From contig OX344757.2 in the NCBI GenBank assembly GCA_947034885.2, positions 496,001 to 560,000 of the forward strand: a stretch of DNA of 64,000 nucleotides, written 5' to 3'. This document shows, piece by piece, positions 24,632 through 34,966 of the stretch. Numbering within the stretch: the first letter of the stretch is position 1; each line of letters opens with the position of its first letter. Source of the stretch: Thuidium tamariscinum (taxonomy: Eukaryota; Streptophyta; Bryopsida; Hypnales; Thuidiaceae). The translations under genes and the position numbers were made by a program. The notes beneath the pieces were generated by a model, which saw nothing but the letters and a program-made list of their open reading frames with translations, was not told the DNA's origin and did no database searches.

Positions 24632-24951
24632 ATGGCAGACAACGTCAGCAAAACTCGGCCAGTAGGTCATGAAGGAGAAGCATACCGAATTTGGTATGCA
24701 GAGAAGCAAAATCAAGATGGACGGGAGTGTACCCGCAAATGCAGAGCTAGGAAATTGGCATCTGTTGCGAGCGACTAAGATCCAACGCTTCCTCCACAGA
24801 ATCAGAGAGTTCCTCTTACCCAACAACAGTGTGAAGCCAAGGTTGCAAGGATTAGTGCCCACTTTGCTAAAGAGTTAGTTGACTTTGCATCTTCACGTTT
24901 GGAAAGTTTTGACTCAAACATCCAACACCTTACGATTCAGAAATTTCTAGG
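24632..24951 (+). pseudogene. Unidentified gene fragment cut by a hAT insertion
   Basis: The ATG at 24632 sits just after a good splice acceptor. The frame opens MADNVSKTRPVGHEGEAYRI and runs 48 codons to TAA at 24776-24778, then stays open in the same frame (DPTLPPQNQR..., RISAHFAKELVDFASSRLES) until the hAT end at 24952. The sequence on both sides of the TAA looks coding, with no frameshift. I do not recognise the protein. It is rich in charged residues and the second half could form a helix. The rest of the gene should lie beyond the hAT element, but I could not find it in the window. Confidence 0.45.
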
Positions 24952-25155
24952 CAGGGTTGTCTATCCCAACGTGACGTGGGCTTTTCCCGTCCGGATGTCA
25001 TGACGCGTCAGCGTGACGCGTCAGGACGCATCAGAGGCTGTCCCGAATGCTAACGGTGTCATCGACAACGCGGATGAAGTCCGTCGACAGTGCGCAGACG
25101 GCCTGTCGGTCGCCTCGACGACTGGCCGTCGCGTGGATGGCCAGAGCGTCTGCGC

Positions 25156-26051
25156 GTCAAATCACACTCTAATGTATCACAAAAGGGGTCAGACACACCA
25201 AAATCTGCAATATAACTTCTTTCAATCTATTATTTTCTAATGCAAATAAACTAATTATAGATAATTTAGTCCTTTTTTATTAGAGCTTCAAGTCATGTTA
25301 AGACTAATAGTATTTTATTCATAAAAAATAGAAAAATTCTTCACTAAAAATCCAGTTGTAATTGAATTGTCAATGCGTCAGCTTTTTCAATGGACAAAAA
25401 GGAGTCTAATTTCTAATGAATAATAATATGATTGAATTCAAAAAAATCATATATGTATATATTCATATGATAGAGTAGAAAAGGAAAATTTTGACACAAA
25501 TTGATTATATTTTGGTTTTCTATAATATTCAAAAATATAGAATTTTTGAACGTTTTTTTCAATACATAAAATAATCCAAATGATGATTGTGTCAAAACAA
25601 AAAGGTTTTATATTATTGACATCTAGGTCCCTAAATTATTATTTTTTGAAATTAAATGTTTAAATTTATTTTTAGAACAAACAAATACTTTGTCAATAAT
25701 CAATTAATTGATTAAAAAATTATACTATTTTTAGTTCAAGAATGATTTTCATAAAATCTTTTTTTATAATAGTATACTTGATAAGAATAGATTTTTTTGA
25801 TAAAAAATCCTTTTAAACTGCTATATTGTAAGAAAATTCCTAAATTTAGCTTGATTTACATCTATTTAAGGATTTTTTTCATGAATTTTTTTTTCAAAAT
25901 CATCATAGGAATCCATTGCATTACTATCCATCTATTATTTTCTTCTTAAAATGACAACATCAAAGTAATTTAAAGCTTTGAAACTTTAAAAAAGGACTCT
26001 AGTCATGTCCTAGTAAAGTAATGCCTTTGGTACCTTTTAGTGTGGTTTGAC
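25156..26051. mobile_element. AT-rich inverted-repeat insertion, ~896 bp
   Basis: GTCAAATCACACT at 25156 faces AGTGTGGTTTGAC ending 26051 (13-bp inverted repeat, one mismatch). The inside is strongly AT-rich, whereas both flanks are CpG-rich GACGG repeats that would join if it were absent. No coding frame and no convincing target duplication were found, so the class is undetermined. Confidence 0.5.
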
Positions 26052-26076
26052 CCGTGCGGCTTTAGGGTTTAGGTGT

Positions 26077-26425
26077 GACGGCCAGGCTGTCGCCTCGACA
26101 GTTTTTTGTTCAGCGGACGGTCACGGCGTCCAGAATCCGTCCATGCTGCGGGGACGGCTAGGCCGTCGTCTAGACGGCCAGAGCGTCCACGACTTGTGCA
26201 CTTCGACGGGATGGCCAGGCCGTCGCCTCGACAGTTTTCCGTTCAGGGACGGTCACGGCGTCCAGAGTCTGTCCACGCTGCGGGGACGGCCAGGCCGTCA
26301 TTTGGACAGCGGGACGTCCGTTCACTCCGTTGGGCGGCCAGAGTGTCTGCGGGGACGGCCACGACGTCGCGTCCGCGGCTGTCCACAGTGCGCCAATGAA
26401 CAGGCCGTCGACTGGACGACTGCTG
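26077..26425. repeat. CpG-rich GACGGCC/GACGTC repeat array upstream of the hAT transposase
   Basis: Imperfect direct repeats of GGACGGTCACGGCGTCCAGA, GGACGGCCAGGCCGTC and AGCGTCCACG. It ends about 15 bp upstream of the TATA box at 26440. The position fits subterminal transposase-binding repeats and/or a promoter array. A related array lies upstream of the kinase TATA box (33045-33370). Confidence 0.6.
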
Positions 26426-26439
26426 CCAGGCCTTCACAG

Positions 26440-26446
26440 TATATAG
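26440..26446 (+). promoter_or_regulatory. TATA box of the hAT transposase gene
   Basis: CAGTATATAGCACG lies about 220 bp upstream of the first ATG of the frame (26660). A possible 58-bp intron (GTAAGT at 26576, branch-like CTAAC, TTTGTTCAG ending 26633) lies between. Confidence 0.5.
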
Positions 26447-26659
26447 CACGAGCCGTGTATTTGAAGGTCACTTTTCCTTGTTGATCTCTGCTCTTATGAC
26501 CTGGTTGGCACACAGCCATTGCACTAGAGTGAAGTCCAAGAAGAGTGTGTGGGAGGAACACTTGCTGTGAAAGCAGTAAGTGTTATTTCCACATCACATC
26601 CAAACAGAATACTAACCTGTTTTGTTTGTTCAGTTTCAAGTGAAGAACCAGTGGGAGAA

Positions 26660-27988
26660 ATGGGAGGGGGGAGGACACAATGGGAACCCTGGTACATGCT
26701 ACAACATGATGAGAAAGTGGAATGCAAGTTCTGCAAAACAAAGATTAGTTACCGCAAGGATCGCTTGCTTTTCCACTTGGGTTATAGACGAAATGACACC
26801 CTCCCCGGAGTGAGAATGTGCAATAAGGCCAGTGCAGCAGTGAAGGCTATGTTTTTCAATTGTGGGGGGAATGTTCCTACGGTCTTCGAAGACGAAGAGG
26901 AACATGATGTGGAAGTGACATCACCGTCATCGAATCCAACGAGGGTGGTACGTGATCAAGAACTACCCAATGCTTCAATCTCAATTAGTGGAGGGGGAGG
27001 AAATACTTTGGGCCAAAATTCTCAAGTTCGATCATCAAAGGCGCCTGTTCCTTCTTCGACCCATAGTCGACCGCTGAGGCAATTATCCGTACAAGAAGGG
27101 ATGGACACATCCAAAAAGCAAGTACTAGACAAGAAGTGGGTGAAGTTTTTCTACGAAGCAAATATCCCATTCAATGTGGTGAGACACCCCGCTTTTGTGG
27201 ATGCCGTGAAATCAACCTTCGAGTCCAGAGTTATTTACAAACCTCCACCTTACAATGCCATACGTACAAAGCTCATGACATCAACAAAGAAGGAAGTGGC
27301 TGCACTGGTAGCAGAGAAGACAAGGGGGCCTATCCACAAGTACGGTGTCACTATATGTTCTGACGGATGGGACAATGTCACCTATTGGCCATTGATCAAT
27401 GTAATGTTGTCATGCACGAGTGGAGAAGTATTTTTGGGATCGGTGGACACTACAGGCGAAAGCAAAGACGTTGTTTATGTGGCTAATCGCATGATCGATT
27501 ACATTGACGCAGTGGGGGGACATAATGTGGTGCAAGTTTGCACGGACAATGCGCCAAATATGCGTTTGGTTGGTACTCAAATTACTTGCGAATTCCCTCA
27601 CCTATATTTCCAAGGTTGTTCCACGCATGCACTTGACCTTCTACTTGAAGATTGGGGCAAGCAACTTTGGGTGGTCAAAATGGTGAAGAAAGCAAAATCA
27701 ATCGTGAAATTCATTGGCACGCATCACATGCCACTCGCCATTTTCCGAAGACATTCTCTTAATCTCATATTGAAGAATCCTATTGAGACACGTTTAGCGA
27801 CCATGTTCCTCATGATCGAGCATTTGGCCGAGGTCAAGGAAGCCATGGAATCTACAGTCCATGATCCGCAGTGGAACGAATATGTGAGGTCCTCAAACGC
27901 TGCAATACACAATAAGGCAGAAAAGGTTCGACGTAGGGTTCGAAAGGACGAGTTCTGGAGGAGGTGTCTCAACTTCGTGCATATGGTA
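26660..27988 (+). pseudogene. hAT transposase, N-terminal part (BED finger and DUF659-type core)
   Basis: The first ATG of the frame is 26660; the frame is open from 26549, but only with a GTG start. In order it shows a BED-type zinc-finger region (CKFCKTKISYRKDRLLFHL, about 26715-26830), a low-complexity Ser/Pro linker, and a hAT/DUF659-like region (about 27130-27750). That region holds the expected first and second catalytic Asp in SDGW (about 27360) and TDNAPN (about 27544), and CSTHALDLLLEDW after them. The frame is broken at 27988/27989 by a fold-back hAT element and continues in the same frame at 28760. A host copy of this type excises and reinserts CAGGG-ended DNA in the nucleus; this one cannot make full-length protein as it stands. 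Confidence 0.8.
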
Positions 27989-28751
27989 CAGGGTTGTGTG
28001 GACGTCCAGGCGTCCGCGTCCGCGTCCGGCACCCCGCGGACGTCCTGTGACATTTGATTTTCATAATTTACTGCGCCCGGTAAAAACTAAGGCGGACGGC
28101 CTCCTGTCCGACCGCCCGTCCGCCCTGATCGCCGGCGTCGAAGCTCCCGTCCGACCGCTCGGCCGCCCTGACCGTCGGCGTCGGAGGTCCTGTTCGACCG
28201 CCCCTCTGCCCCGACTGCCAACATTCGACCTGTCGTCCGCCCTGTCCGCCCGCCGTCCGCCAGGGTGGTCATATCGGACGGAATAGGGTTGACCGGCTGC
28301 GAACTTCGAACGGCTGTAACTTTTGCAAAAAGTCTTCAAATTGGATAAATAAGATGTTTTTTGGCATCTACAGAAACTGTAGATGCCAAAAACCATCTTA
28401 TTTACCCAATTTGAAATTTTTTTGCAAAAGTTATAGCCGTTCGAAGTTCGTAGCTGGTCAACTGTATTCTGTCCGCCATGAAACCGCCTGTCCGCCAGCC
28501 GTCCGCCAGTTGTCCGCCATAAAACCGCCTATCTGCCAGCCGTCCGCCAACTGTCCGCCGTTCAACTGCCTGTCCGCCAACCGTCCGCTAGTAAAAGCCG
28601 TCCGAAATTTTTTACCGAGCCTTTTACCGAGCGGTTTACTCAGCGGTTTACCCAGCGTCCGCTACGTCCGCCAACGTCTAGACGTCTGAACGTCCGGACG
28701 TCCAATTTTTGGACGCATTTTTGGAAAAATGCGGACGTCCGCACAACCCTG
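27989..28751. mobile_element. Non-autonomous fold-back hAT element inside the transposase gene
   Basis: Ends are CAGGGTTGTGTGGACGTCC and GGACGTCCGCACAACCCTG (19-bp terminal inverted repeats, one mismatch). Perfect 8-bp target duplications ATATGGTA lie at 27981-27988 and 28752-28759. CAGGG ends with 8-bp duplications are diagnostic of hAT. The outer arms are packed with GTCCGCC/GACGG units. The middle is a long hairpin with ~85-bp arms (about 28290-28460) around CTACAG-AAA-CTGTAG. It has no transposase, so it depends on one in trans. Element plus one duplication is 771 bp, a multiple of three. Confidence 0.9.
28290..28460. repeat. Long central hairpin of the fold-back element
   Basis: The left arm contains CGAACTTCGAACGGCTGTAA, TTTTGCAAAA and GATGTTTTTTGGCATCTACAG-type sequence. 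The right arm is its near-perfect reverse complement. A transcript would form a ~170-nt stem, suited to small-RNA production; that role is inference. Confidence 0.75.
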
Positions 28752-28759
28752 ATATGGTA

Positions 28760-29890
28760 GAGCTTGTGTTGTTTGCTCTTTGAGAGTTTGATGGAAAACA
28801 TCCAGTCATGGGCAAAGCATGGATCGTGATGAAGAAGCTAGAAAAGCATGTTTTGGCTTTGAGGAATCGACCATTTTCATTGGAGGCAAATTATGCGGAC
28901 CGTGCTGAATATGCGTTTTACGAACGATGGGATTTGATGAAGACCGATTTGCACTACGCAGCTGCCGTGCTCAATCCATTCCTCCTTGATGAAATTGTAC
29001 TAATAGACGATAACGAGGCAAAGGAGGCCATTCTTAGAATACTACGCAAATTGGCAATTGGAGGGTTGGGATATGCAGCCGCTTTGTTTGAGTACCAATC
29101 CTTTCGAGACCGCCGAGGCATGTTCGCTGGACTTCCCGATGTGAATACTTTGAATTTGGAGCCACATGAATGGTGGGATCTTCTCGGAGCCGGTGCTCAT
29201 ATGCTTGCACCTATTGCAAGAAGGATCCTCGCACAAGTATGTTTTGCATCATCATGCGAACGCAATTGGAGCATGTATTCATTTGTCCACAGCAAGTCTC
29301 GCAACAGATTGACATCTGAGCGCGCAGAGGAATTGGTTTACATTTATACCAATTCGAGGACTCTCAGGGAAAGGGGTGCTGCGGATGCAGCACGGTGGTA
29401 CATTGAGAACATGTTGTCCGAAGATTCCATGACAACTGAATCAGATGGCTTCGATCGTGGTTCGGTTATGTCAGACGCTAGCAACGATGACTCAGACGAT
29501 AGTTCCAATGGCAATGATGATCCACCATTTTGACCTTTGGGTGAAAGGCAAGAAAGGGGTCCCCTAATTGACGAGTCCGTATTTGACTTTGATGGCGCGG
29601 ATAATGATGGAAATGACCACGGGGGAGATGAGGATGGAAATGACAACGGGGGAGACGAGGGTGGAAATGACAACAGGGAAAATGGTGGCAGTCCGTCATG
29701 GATGCCACGTACATCGATTGCGGGGTCAAGTGGTGGAAATCAAAATGAAGGGGTTGAAGCCCCACCTTCACCGGTTATAGGGCCGATTGAAGAAGAAATG
29801 CGTACCCGGAGACATGAACATGTCGTTGTGGTAGAAAGACAAGGCGAAGATGAGGTCGTTGCCACAGATCCCCCATTGGTGTCAAGATAG
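28760..29890 (+). pseudogene. hAT transposase, C-terminal part with two in-frame stops
   Basis: It continues the frame of the N-terminal part directly after the right target duplication. TGA at 28781-28783 interrupts an otherwise conserved stretch (ELVLFAL, stop, EFDGKHPVMGKAWIVMKKLE), which is typical of the hAT segment before the dimerisation domain. The dimerisation region follows (about 29200-29340) with the catalytic-site Glu in CERNWS, then SKSRNRLTSERAEELVYIYT. A second TGA at 29531-29533 is followed in the same frame by an acidic Asp/Gly/Asn-rich tail to TAG at 29888-29890. No frameshift is visible from 26660 to 29890 once the fold-back element is set aside. Confidence 0.75.
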
Positions 29891-29901
29891 ACTTTCGTAC
29901 A

Positions 29902-30558
29902 TTGCGTCGAGACACGATCGGCGTGCGACCACAAGCGCCTAGCTTGGATGATCCACCCGTCCAAAATTCAACACGGCCTTCATCTTCTAGAGCCTGCCCC
30001 AACCAAGAAACTCCATCAATCGGTACACAATTGGCCGGTCTCTTCCCAACTCTAAATATGACCGAGCGAAGGAATGCACCTCCATCCTCAGAACAACCCG
30101 TTGCACCGCCTATACACACTACTAATCGACGGCCGCGGCCACATGAAGAAGGCCCTACCAACGAACGTGTGAGTAGAAGAACACGTAGAAGGCTAAGAAG
30201 GGAAGAAGCGGCGAGTATACCATTTCTCTGCGAAGGTCTTCTCCCTGGACCGGCGGGGCCCAGTGTGGATACCGCTGGAGATGGAGTAGGGGGGCGAACA
30301 ATCCGCAGATTGGCTTCTATTGTAGGTGAAGGCTCAGACAGCCCTGACAACTCACCAAGCGAAGTCGGTAGGGCAACGTCCAATCATGATGATGAATCCA
30401 TGGGTCCTAGTATAGGTGAAGATGGTGAAGTTCCGGGAGATAGTGATTATAGAGGGACTCGTAGAGGTCCTCCACCTGCACCTCACGACAACCAAGCAAC
30501 CACGCGAGAGGCTGCTGGAAGGAGCATGGCTCTTAATCGTACACGTGCAAGACGTTGA
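29902..30558 (+). pseudogene. Low-complexity tail frame after the hAT gene
   Basis: An open frame, shifted relative to the transposase and starting at TTG, encodes Pro/Ser/Arg-rich sequence (for example RRTRRRLRREEA and EGSDSPDNSPSE) with no domain. Its composition continues that of the preceding acidic tail, so it is probably the end of the same coding region after a frameshift near 29890. It could also be translated noncoding GC-rich DNA. Confidence 0.35.
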
Positions 30559-30559
30559 G

Positions 30560-31160
30560 AGCATCTAGGGAAAAAATGTCTCCATGTCATCTTATGTAAT
30601 ACTGTGTAAGGCTTAATACCTTGCATGTGAAATTCGGCATTAATTATAAATACTACCCATGCTTCATGTGCTCATGTAAGGCGCGTGGGTAGAAATTTTT
30701 TATCTTCACATGTCACAAATTCTACAACGCAACAAGTCAACAACGAATCCATTTATGGATATTTGTCCCAAGAAATGGAAATATTTGCTTTGTCGTTTGC
30801 CATGTGTTCTATACTCTTAAATTTGGATTCATTCTTCGAAGCTGGTTACCTACATGCTTGGATATTTTGAGATCATTATGGATTTTTCCCTGTACAAGAA
30901 AACAAATGTAATCTGGAATATGGAGAAAATGATTGACAGTACTAAATTAACATGGCATTAAGTCCAAAATTTGCAAAGGGACAGAACTACTCACAAATCC
31001 ACTCACCGGAATCATACTCGAATGGAACAAAAAGATTTACATATATTTATTTCAAAAAGGAGTTAGTACAAAATTCAGTGACGCAAAGTTCGTGGACTAT
31101 ACTGTGGTAAAAGCAAGTACTAAGGTACGTCTACGATTACATTGCCACTAAAATACTATT
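30560..31160. other. Spacer between the convergent hAT and kinase loci
   Basis: AT-rich sequence, probably the 3' regions of both genes. No terminator-like or coding feature can be supported. Confidence 0.4.
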
Positions 31161-31162
31161 CT

Positions 31163-32826
31163 CTAATCTTCATTCCTTGCTTGTTCTTGAAGAAGTGCTT
31201 GCTCCTTGCGGGCCTCGCGGTAGCAATCCACGGGTGGAGTCCAAAATAAGGGGGCGCCACTAATTCGTCCCATGGCGTACGTAACCGTGCGTTGTTGTAG
31301 TGGGTCCTCTTTGCACAATTCGCCCAATGTGGCTTGAAATGTACCAAACGATGTATGGTCAGGAAGCATTTGCGTATTTTCACGGTCTTTCTTCCATATC
31401 TTCTCCGCAAGCTTCCCAATAGCAAATCCGTCTGTATGTATACTGACACAAGGTGCCCCATCTCCGCGAGTGGGGGATACCAAAGTGCCCGCCTCTCTAG
31501 TCACATACATCAATTCAGGGGCCACCCACCAACGTTTCTGATGTGTAGCCCGCATTTGGCTTCCACATTGAAACTGGTACAAAGAATGGGTTTTTTCATT
31601 GATACGACTAGCCATTCCCCAATCACATAGCCCAATCCACACTGTTTGCCCATCATCATTCGGAAAATGCAACATGATGTTTTCTGGCGTGATGTCGTTG
31701 TGGAGCACCGAAGATTGTTGCACCGCATCCACGATGCAAATTAACGCCCATGCAAGCTCAGTGCGGTTTCTACGATAAGCCAAGAATCTTTTGGCTTCTT
31801 GCATCGTCTGTGGAGTTGCATGGTAGGCAAGCTCCCCGATCTCAACATAATCTCGGTTTTTGTGGTCCAAGGCAAACATGGCTCCCAATGTTCCTCCATT
31901 CCACCATTGAGAATAACACTGTCTCCATGGTCATGTCATTTATAGCAAAAAAATTTATGACCCCTAGATGATTACATGGACAAACCAAAGCCTCGATGGA
32001 CAACTTCTTCCACGACTTCTTCAATTGATCCACATATAGGGCTGTCTTGCCCGCCAATTCCATCGTGGGGGGAATGTGCCTTGAATTTTGGAGGCTCACT
32101 TTACGCACCCTCCCGTGGCCCCCTTGTTTGTTGTGGCCTGACAATGGAACCACCACCACTCCTCGTTCAAGAAATACCACTCCTCCTGCACGCGCTTGGC
32201 CTAGGGACAAGCTTTGGCTCTGCTGAAACCATAGGGCAGAGCGGATATTGTTGGAAGATAGCGCTCGCATTGCGTCATGCCACCAATACACCTTTTTGTG
32301 CAACAAATGCAATGCTTGTTGCTTCGGCGCTACATCTCGTTTGAAGCCCTTTACCGATGCGGCGACTTGGGCGATGTTGAAAACACAAGTTTGCACTTGT
32401 TTGTCAAGCCAACGTGAAGTGTTCCTTTGTGCGATCTTCAAGCCACTCATCCTCGCTCATTGTTGTCCAAAACATGTGGGTGAATTTTTTTTTTATTGTC
32501 TCCACCCCTTGCAATCCACGCGAGACGTAGGTCATATTCAATTGAGAAATTGTATACTGCTCCAGAAAATCCAATGCCACTTCCTGCACTTTCCTGGTCC
32601 CAACCTTCCTTGGCCAGTCGTCTGTATTCGCAGCCTTGTGCCTCCGCCTGTTCTTTTTTTTCTTGGCCCCCGAAGATTCTCCTCCATCCACACCACCGAC
32701 CCCTTCTCCGGCCAATACTGCCTCTGATACGCAATTAATGGATTCTGGAGACTGTTCACCAATAGGATCTCCGATGCCTGAAAACCACGCATCAACCTTG
32801 CGCTTCGACGCACCTCGCCCGTCCAT
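31163..32826 (-). pseudogene. Atypical protein-kinase-like gene, two frameshifts
   Basis: ATG at 32826. The frame runs to about 32410, shifts, runs to about 31915, shifts again and ends at 31163. The N-terminal part has a basic patch (KKKKNRRRHK) and a predicted helical region (KVQEVALDFLEQYT). Then come kinase landmarks in order: a glycine loop GGHGRVRKV, Lys in LAGKT, an alpha-C-like IEALVCPCNHLGVI, catalytic loop LHNDITPENIMLHF (HND in place of HRD), metal motif CDWGMA (DWG in place of DFG), and VAPELMYV (APE). The catalytic Asp and metal Asp are both present, so the parental protein could have been active. The frameshifts lie around 32405-32420 and 31900-31925. A large multicopy family of such kinases is my recollection for early land plants. 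Upstream are a 52-bp 5'-UTR intron (32879-32828), a TATA box and a CpG array. Confidence 0.7.
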
Positions 32827-33020
32827 TCTGAAAAAAAATATGCGATGGTAAAACCAAGGAATTAGGGTTCAGTACTCACAAATGTGAAAACTATCCCCCC
32901 TTCCTCAGCCGAGCCTCCTCGCAAGCACCCGCGCTCCCAAGCAAGGACTACAACGAATCCAGGGCAAGAGAGCACCGTCAGAGCAAGAGAGACTCGTGTA
33001 GAGTGGGGGAACTGGCCCAC

Positions 33021-33028
33021 CTTATATA
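33021..33028 (-). promoter_or_regulatory. TATA box of the kinase gene (TATATAAG)
   Basis: GGCTATATAAGGTGGG on the minus strand, about 195 bp upstream of the ATG, with a 52-bp intron (GTGAGT...TTTTTTTTCAG) in between. It directly follows the CpG-rich array. Confidence 0.6.
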
Positions 33029-33044
33029 GCCGTTGGCGAGTCGT

Positions 33045-33370
33045 TGCATGGACGGCCGATCCGTCCAGGGAACGGTTTAAGCCGTCGAGGGGTGTCGGGA
33101 ACTCCGAGACCGTCGAGGGGACGCGCTGGCCGTCCTCAGAATTCGAAAGCCGTCAAGGGGAATGTCGAGGACGATGAGGCCGTCGACAGGACGCCCCATC
33201 CGTCCCGGGAATTTCAAAGCCGTCGTGGGGACCGTCGAGGAATTGCGAGACCGTGGAGGGGACGCACAAGCTGAATGGGGAATTCGGGGTCCGTCATGGA
33301 AGGAGGCCGTCTACGAGACCCCACTGGGCGTCCCGGGAATTCTGAACCATTAAGGGGATCGTCGGGGAAG
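33045..33370. repeat. CpG-rich GCCGTCGAGGGGAC repeat array upstream of the kinase promoter
   Basis: About eight imperfect units of AGCCGTCGAGGGGACG separated by GGGAATTC/CCGGGAATT pieces, roughly 40-bp spacing. It shares the GACGG/CCGTC core with the hAT array at 26077-26425 and the fold-back element, and likewise ends just upstream of a TATA box. Confidence 0.6.
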
Positions 33371-33540
33371 CACAGGGCGGTGAAGATGCCAGCGAAGCCA
33401 TTAACGGACTTAATGGCAAGCCTCGTGCGACTGAAATTCTTCTACAAGGTAATAAGGTAACAGGCCCCTAAACCGCCCATCTAAGGGCTGACTTTGAATT
33501 TTGAGAAGCTAAAAACCCAGCCTAAAGGCCTTCCCCAACC

Positions 33541-33565
33541 GAGGGTTTAGGGTTTAGGGTTTAAG
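33541..33565. repeat. Interstitial plant telomere repeat (TTTAGGG x3)
   Basis: GAGGGTTTAGGGTTTAGGG then TTTAAG: three consecutive TTTAGGG-type units, the Arabidopsis-type telomere motif. Confidence 0.7.
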
Positions 33566-34500
33566 TTCCTTTTTACTTTTGCGTAAATGAGGGTAAAATG
33601 TCTAGTTTAGTAATTTAATAACTTAAGAAGTGCATTATAATTTGTATTTGGTAATTGATCTTTCTTTTCCTAGCGTCAATCTAATTTTGCAAATTTTGAA
33701 GTAAATAAAAGAAATAACACGAAATGATTAAACTTATTGGTTTCAGGTCTAAACACATACCTCTTCGGTTGATGTGTATCCGTTCTCAGTTGTGTCGTCA
33801 AAAAGCTCTACTTCCTCCCTTTCCATCTAATTTCATTCTCCCCCGCAAATTTAGGAAATAGGAGCTAATTTTAATAATTTAATCCGGCTTAATTAGCATT
33901 TGCCATTTCATGGTCACACTATAACTCCTTGAGGAACTTAAATCATTTCCGTACAATGACTTTGCCAAAATCTAATTCAAGCGTACATACATCTATTTTA
34001 CAAAATGGGGTCATATAAAATGCCTAATTGAATTCTTCAACCCAATTATATTGTTGTAACTTACTAGGAATCTAGGATGTTTTTTGGTATGAAAGATGTG
34101 CATATGGATGTTTCCTACATATCTCCTCTTTGCAAATTAATGCTAATTCATCACCAATGTTTTATAATCAATTATCATGCTAAACCATGAGTTTTGAATG
34201 AAACAATTCACCAAAAACTGAATTTGACTTATGTGAAATCCACATTTGGTATGCTTGATTATATTATGCAAAATTCGTTTCAATGGCAGAATTGGATGAC
34301 CCTAAACTTGTTGGTGGGTAGTGTGTAATGTACATGGCTAAAATTTTACATTGCCTTCCAGTGCTTCAGCTCATATTGTCGCAGTCCGGAAATATCAGGT
34401 AAGAAAAAAAAGGAAGATAGTATATAGAGTAAGCTCAATTTTTCAAAATTTTAGGGTTAGATATGGCGAAAAGAAGATAATTAGGGTCTTCTTCCCTTGG
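33566..34500. other. AT-rich spacer, nothing recognised
   Basis: No ORF or repeat structure is supported. It separates the kinase promoter from the CCGG-rich locus. Composition changes sharply at about 34500. Confidence 0.4.
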
Positions 34501-34783
34501 GATCCATTTGAACCGGATTGACCAAGGTGAATTTCCGGTCTATGGGCATAAGTTTCCGGATCCGGATTCCTCAATATCCGGAACGGAACTTCCCGGAAGA
34601 TGGAACTTGAAGAACGGATCCGATGTTGTCAAGAACGGATCCGGTATACCTAAAGACGGATCCGAGGTAGTTCCGGATGGTCGGCACCTACGGGTCTATG
34701 CCGCCGACCTACGGAAACTAGCGTAACGGCCGGGGAACGTCGCACCGTTCCGAGGGGAACTGGGAACGCAGGGTACCGACTGG

Positions 34784-34791
34784 TATATAAA
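34784..34791 (+). promoter_or_regulatory. TATA box of the 661-aa gene (TATATAAA)
   Basis: GACTGGTATATAAACCC lies 183 bp upstream of the ATG. It is preceded by CpG-rich, CCGG-rich DNA (34500-34780). A pyrimidine-rich CTTCCTCTCCACTTC initiator-like stretch follows at about 34794. Confidence 0.65.
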
Positions 34792-34966
34792 CCCTTCCTC
34801 TCCACTTCATTTTTTCCTTTTCGATTTGGCAAATCGAGGTACGGCTTGTGTGCAGGTTTTGGAGCGCGTATAGAGAGAGAAAGAGTGGTGAGCAGTAGAG
34901 ATCGGTTCCGGGTTTAGTTCAGGGTCGGTGCCGACCGCACCGACAAGTTCCGACTCGGGCGGAGAG

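Larger units (their letters stand above)
24952..30560 (+). mobile_element. hAT-superfamily transposon, left end and gene (right end not found)
   Basis: The left end CAGGGTTGTCTATCC begins at 24952 inside the gene fragment above and shares CAGGGTTGT with the fold-back element at 27989. Inside are CpG-rich GACGG subterminal repeats (24990-25155 and 26077-26425), a TATA box (26440) and a hAT transposase gene. The expected right end (ACAACCCTG plus a second TTTCTAGG target copy) is not seen before or after the kinase locus, so the right limit given is only the end of transposase-like coding sequence. The element is further split by an AT-rich insertion (25156-26051) and the fold-back element. Confidence 0.6.

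Noticed and set aside
28290..28460. Central hairpin as a microRNA gene
   Set aside because: The stem is long and nearly perfect and belongs to a fold-back transposon. Without small-RNA data, a miRNA call is not supported.
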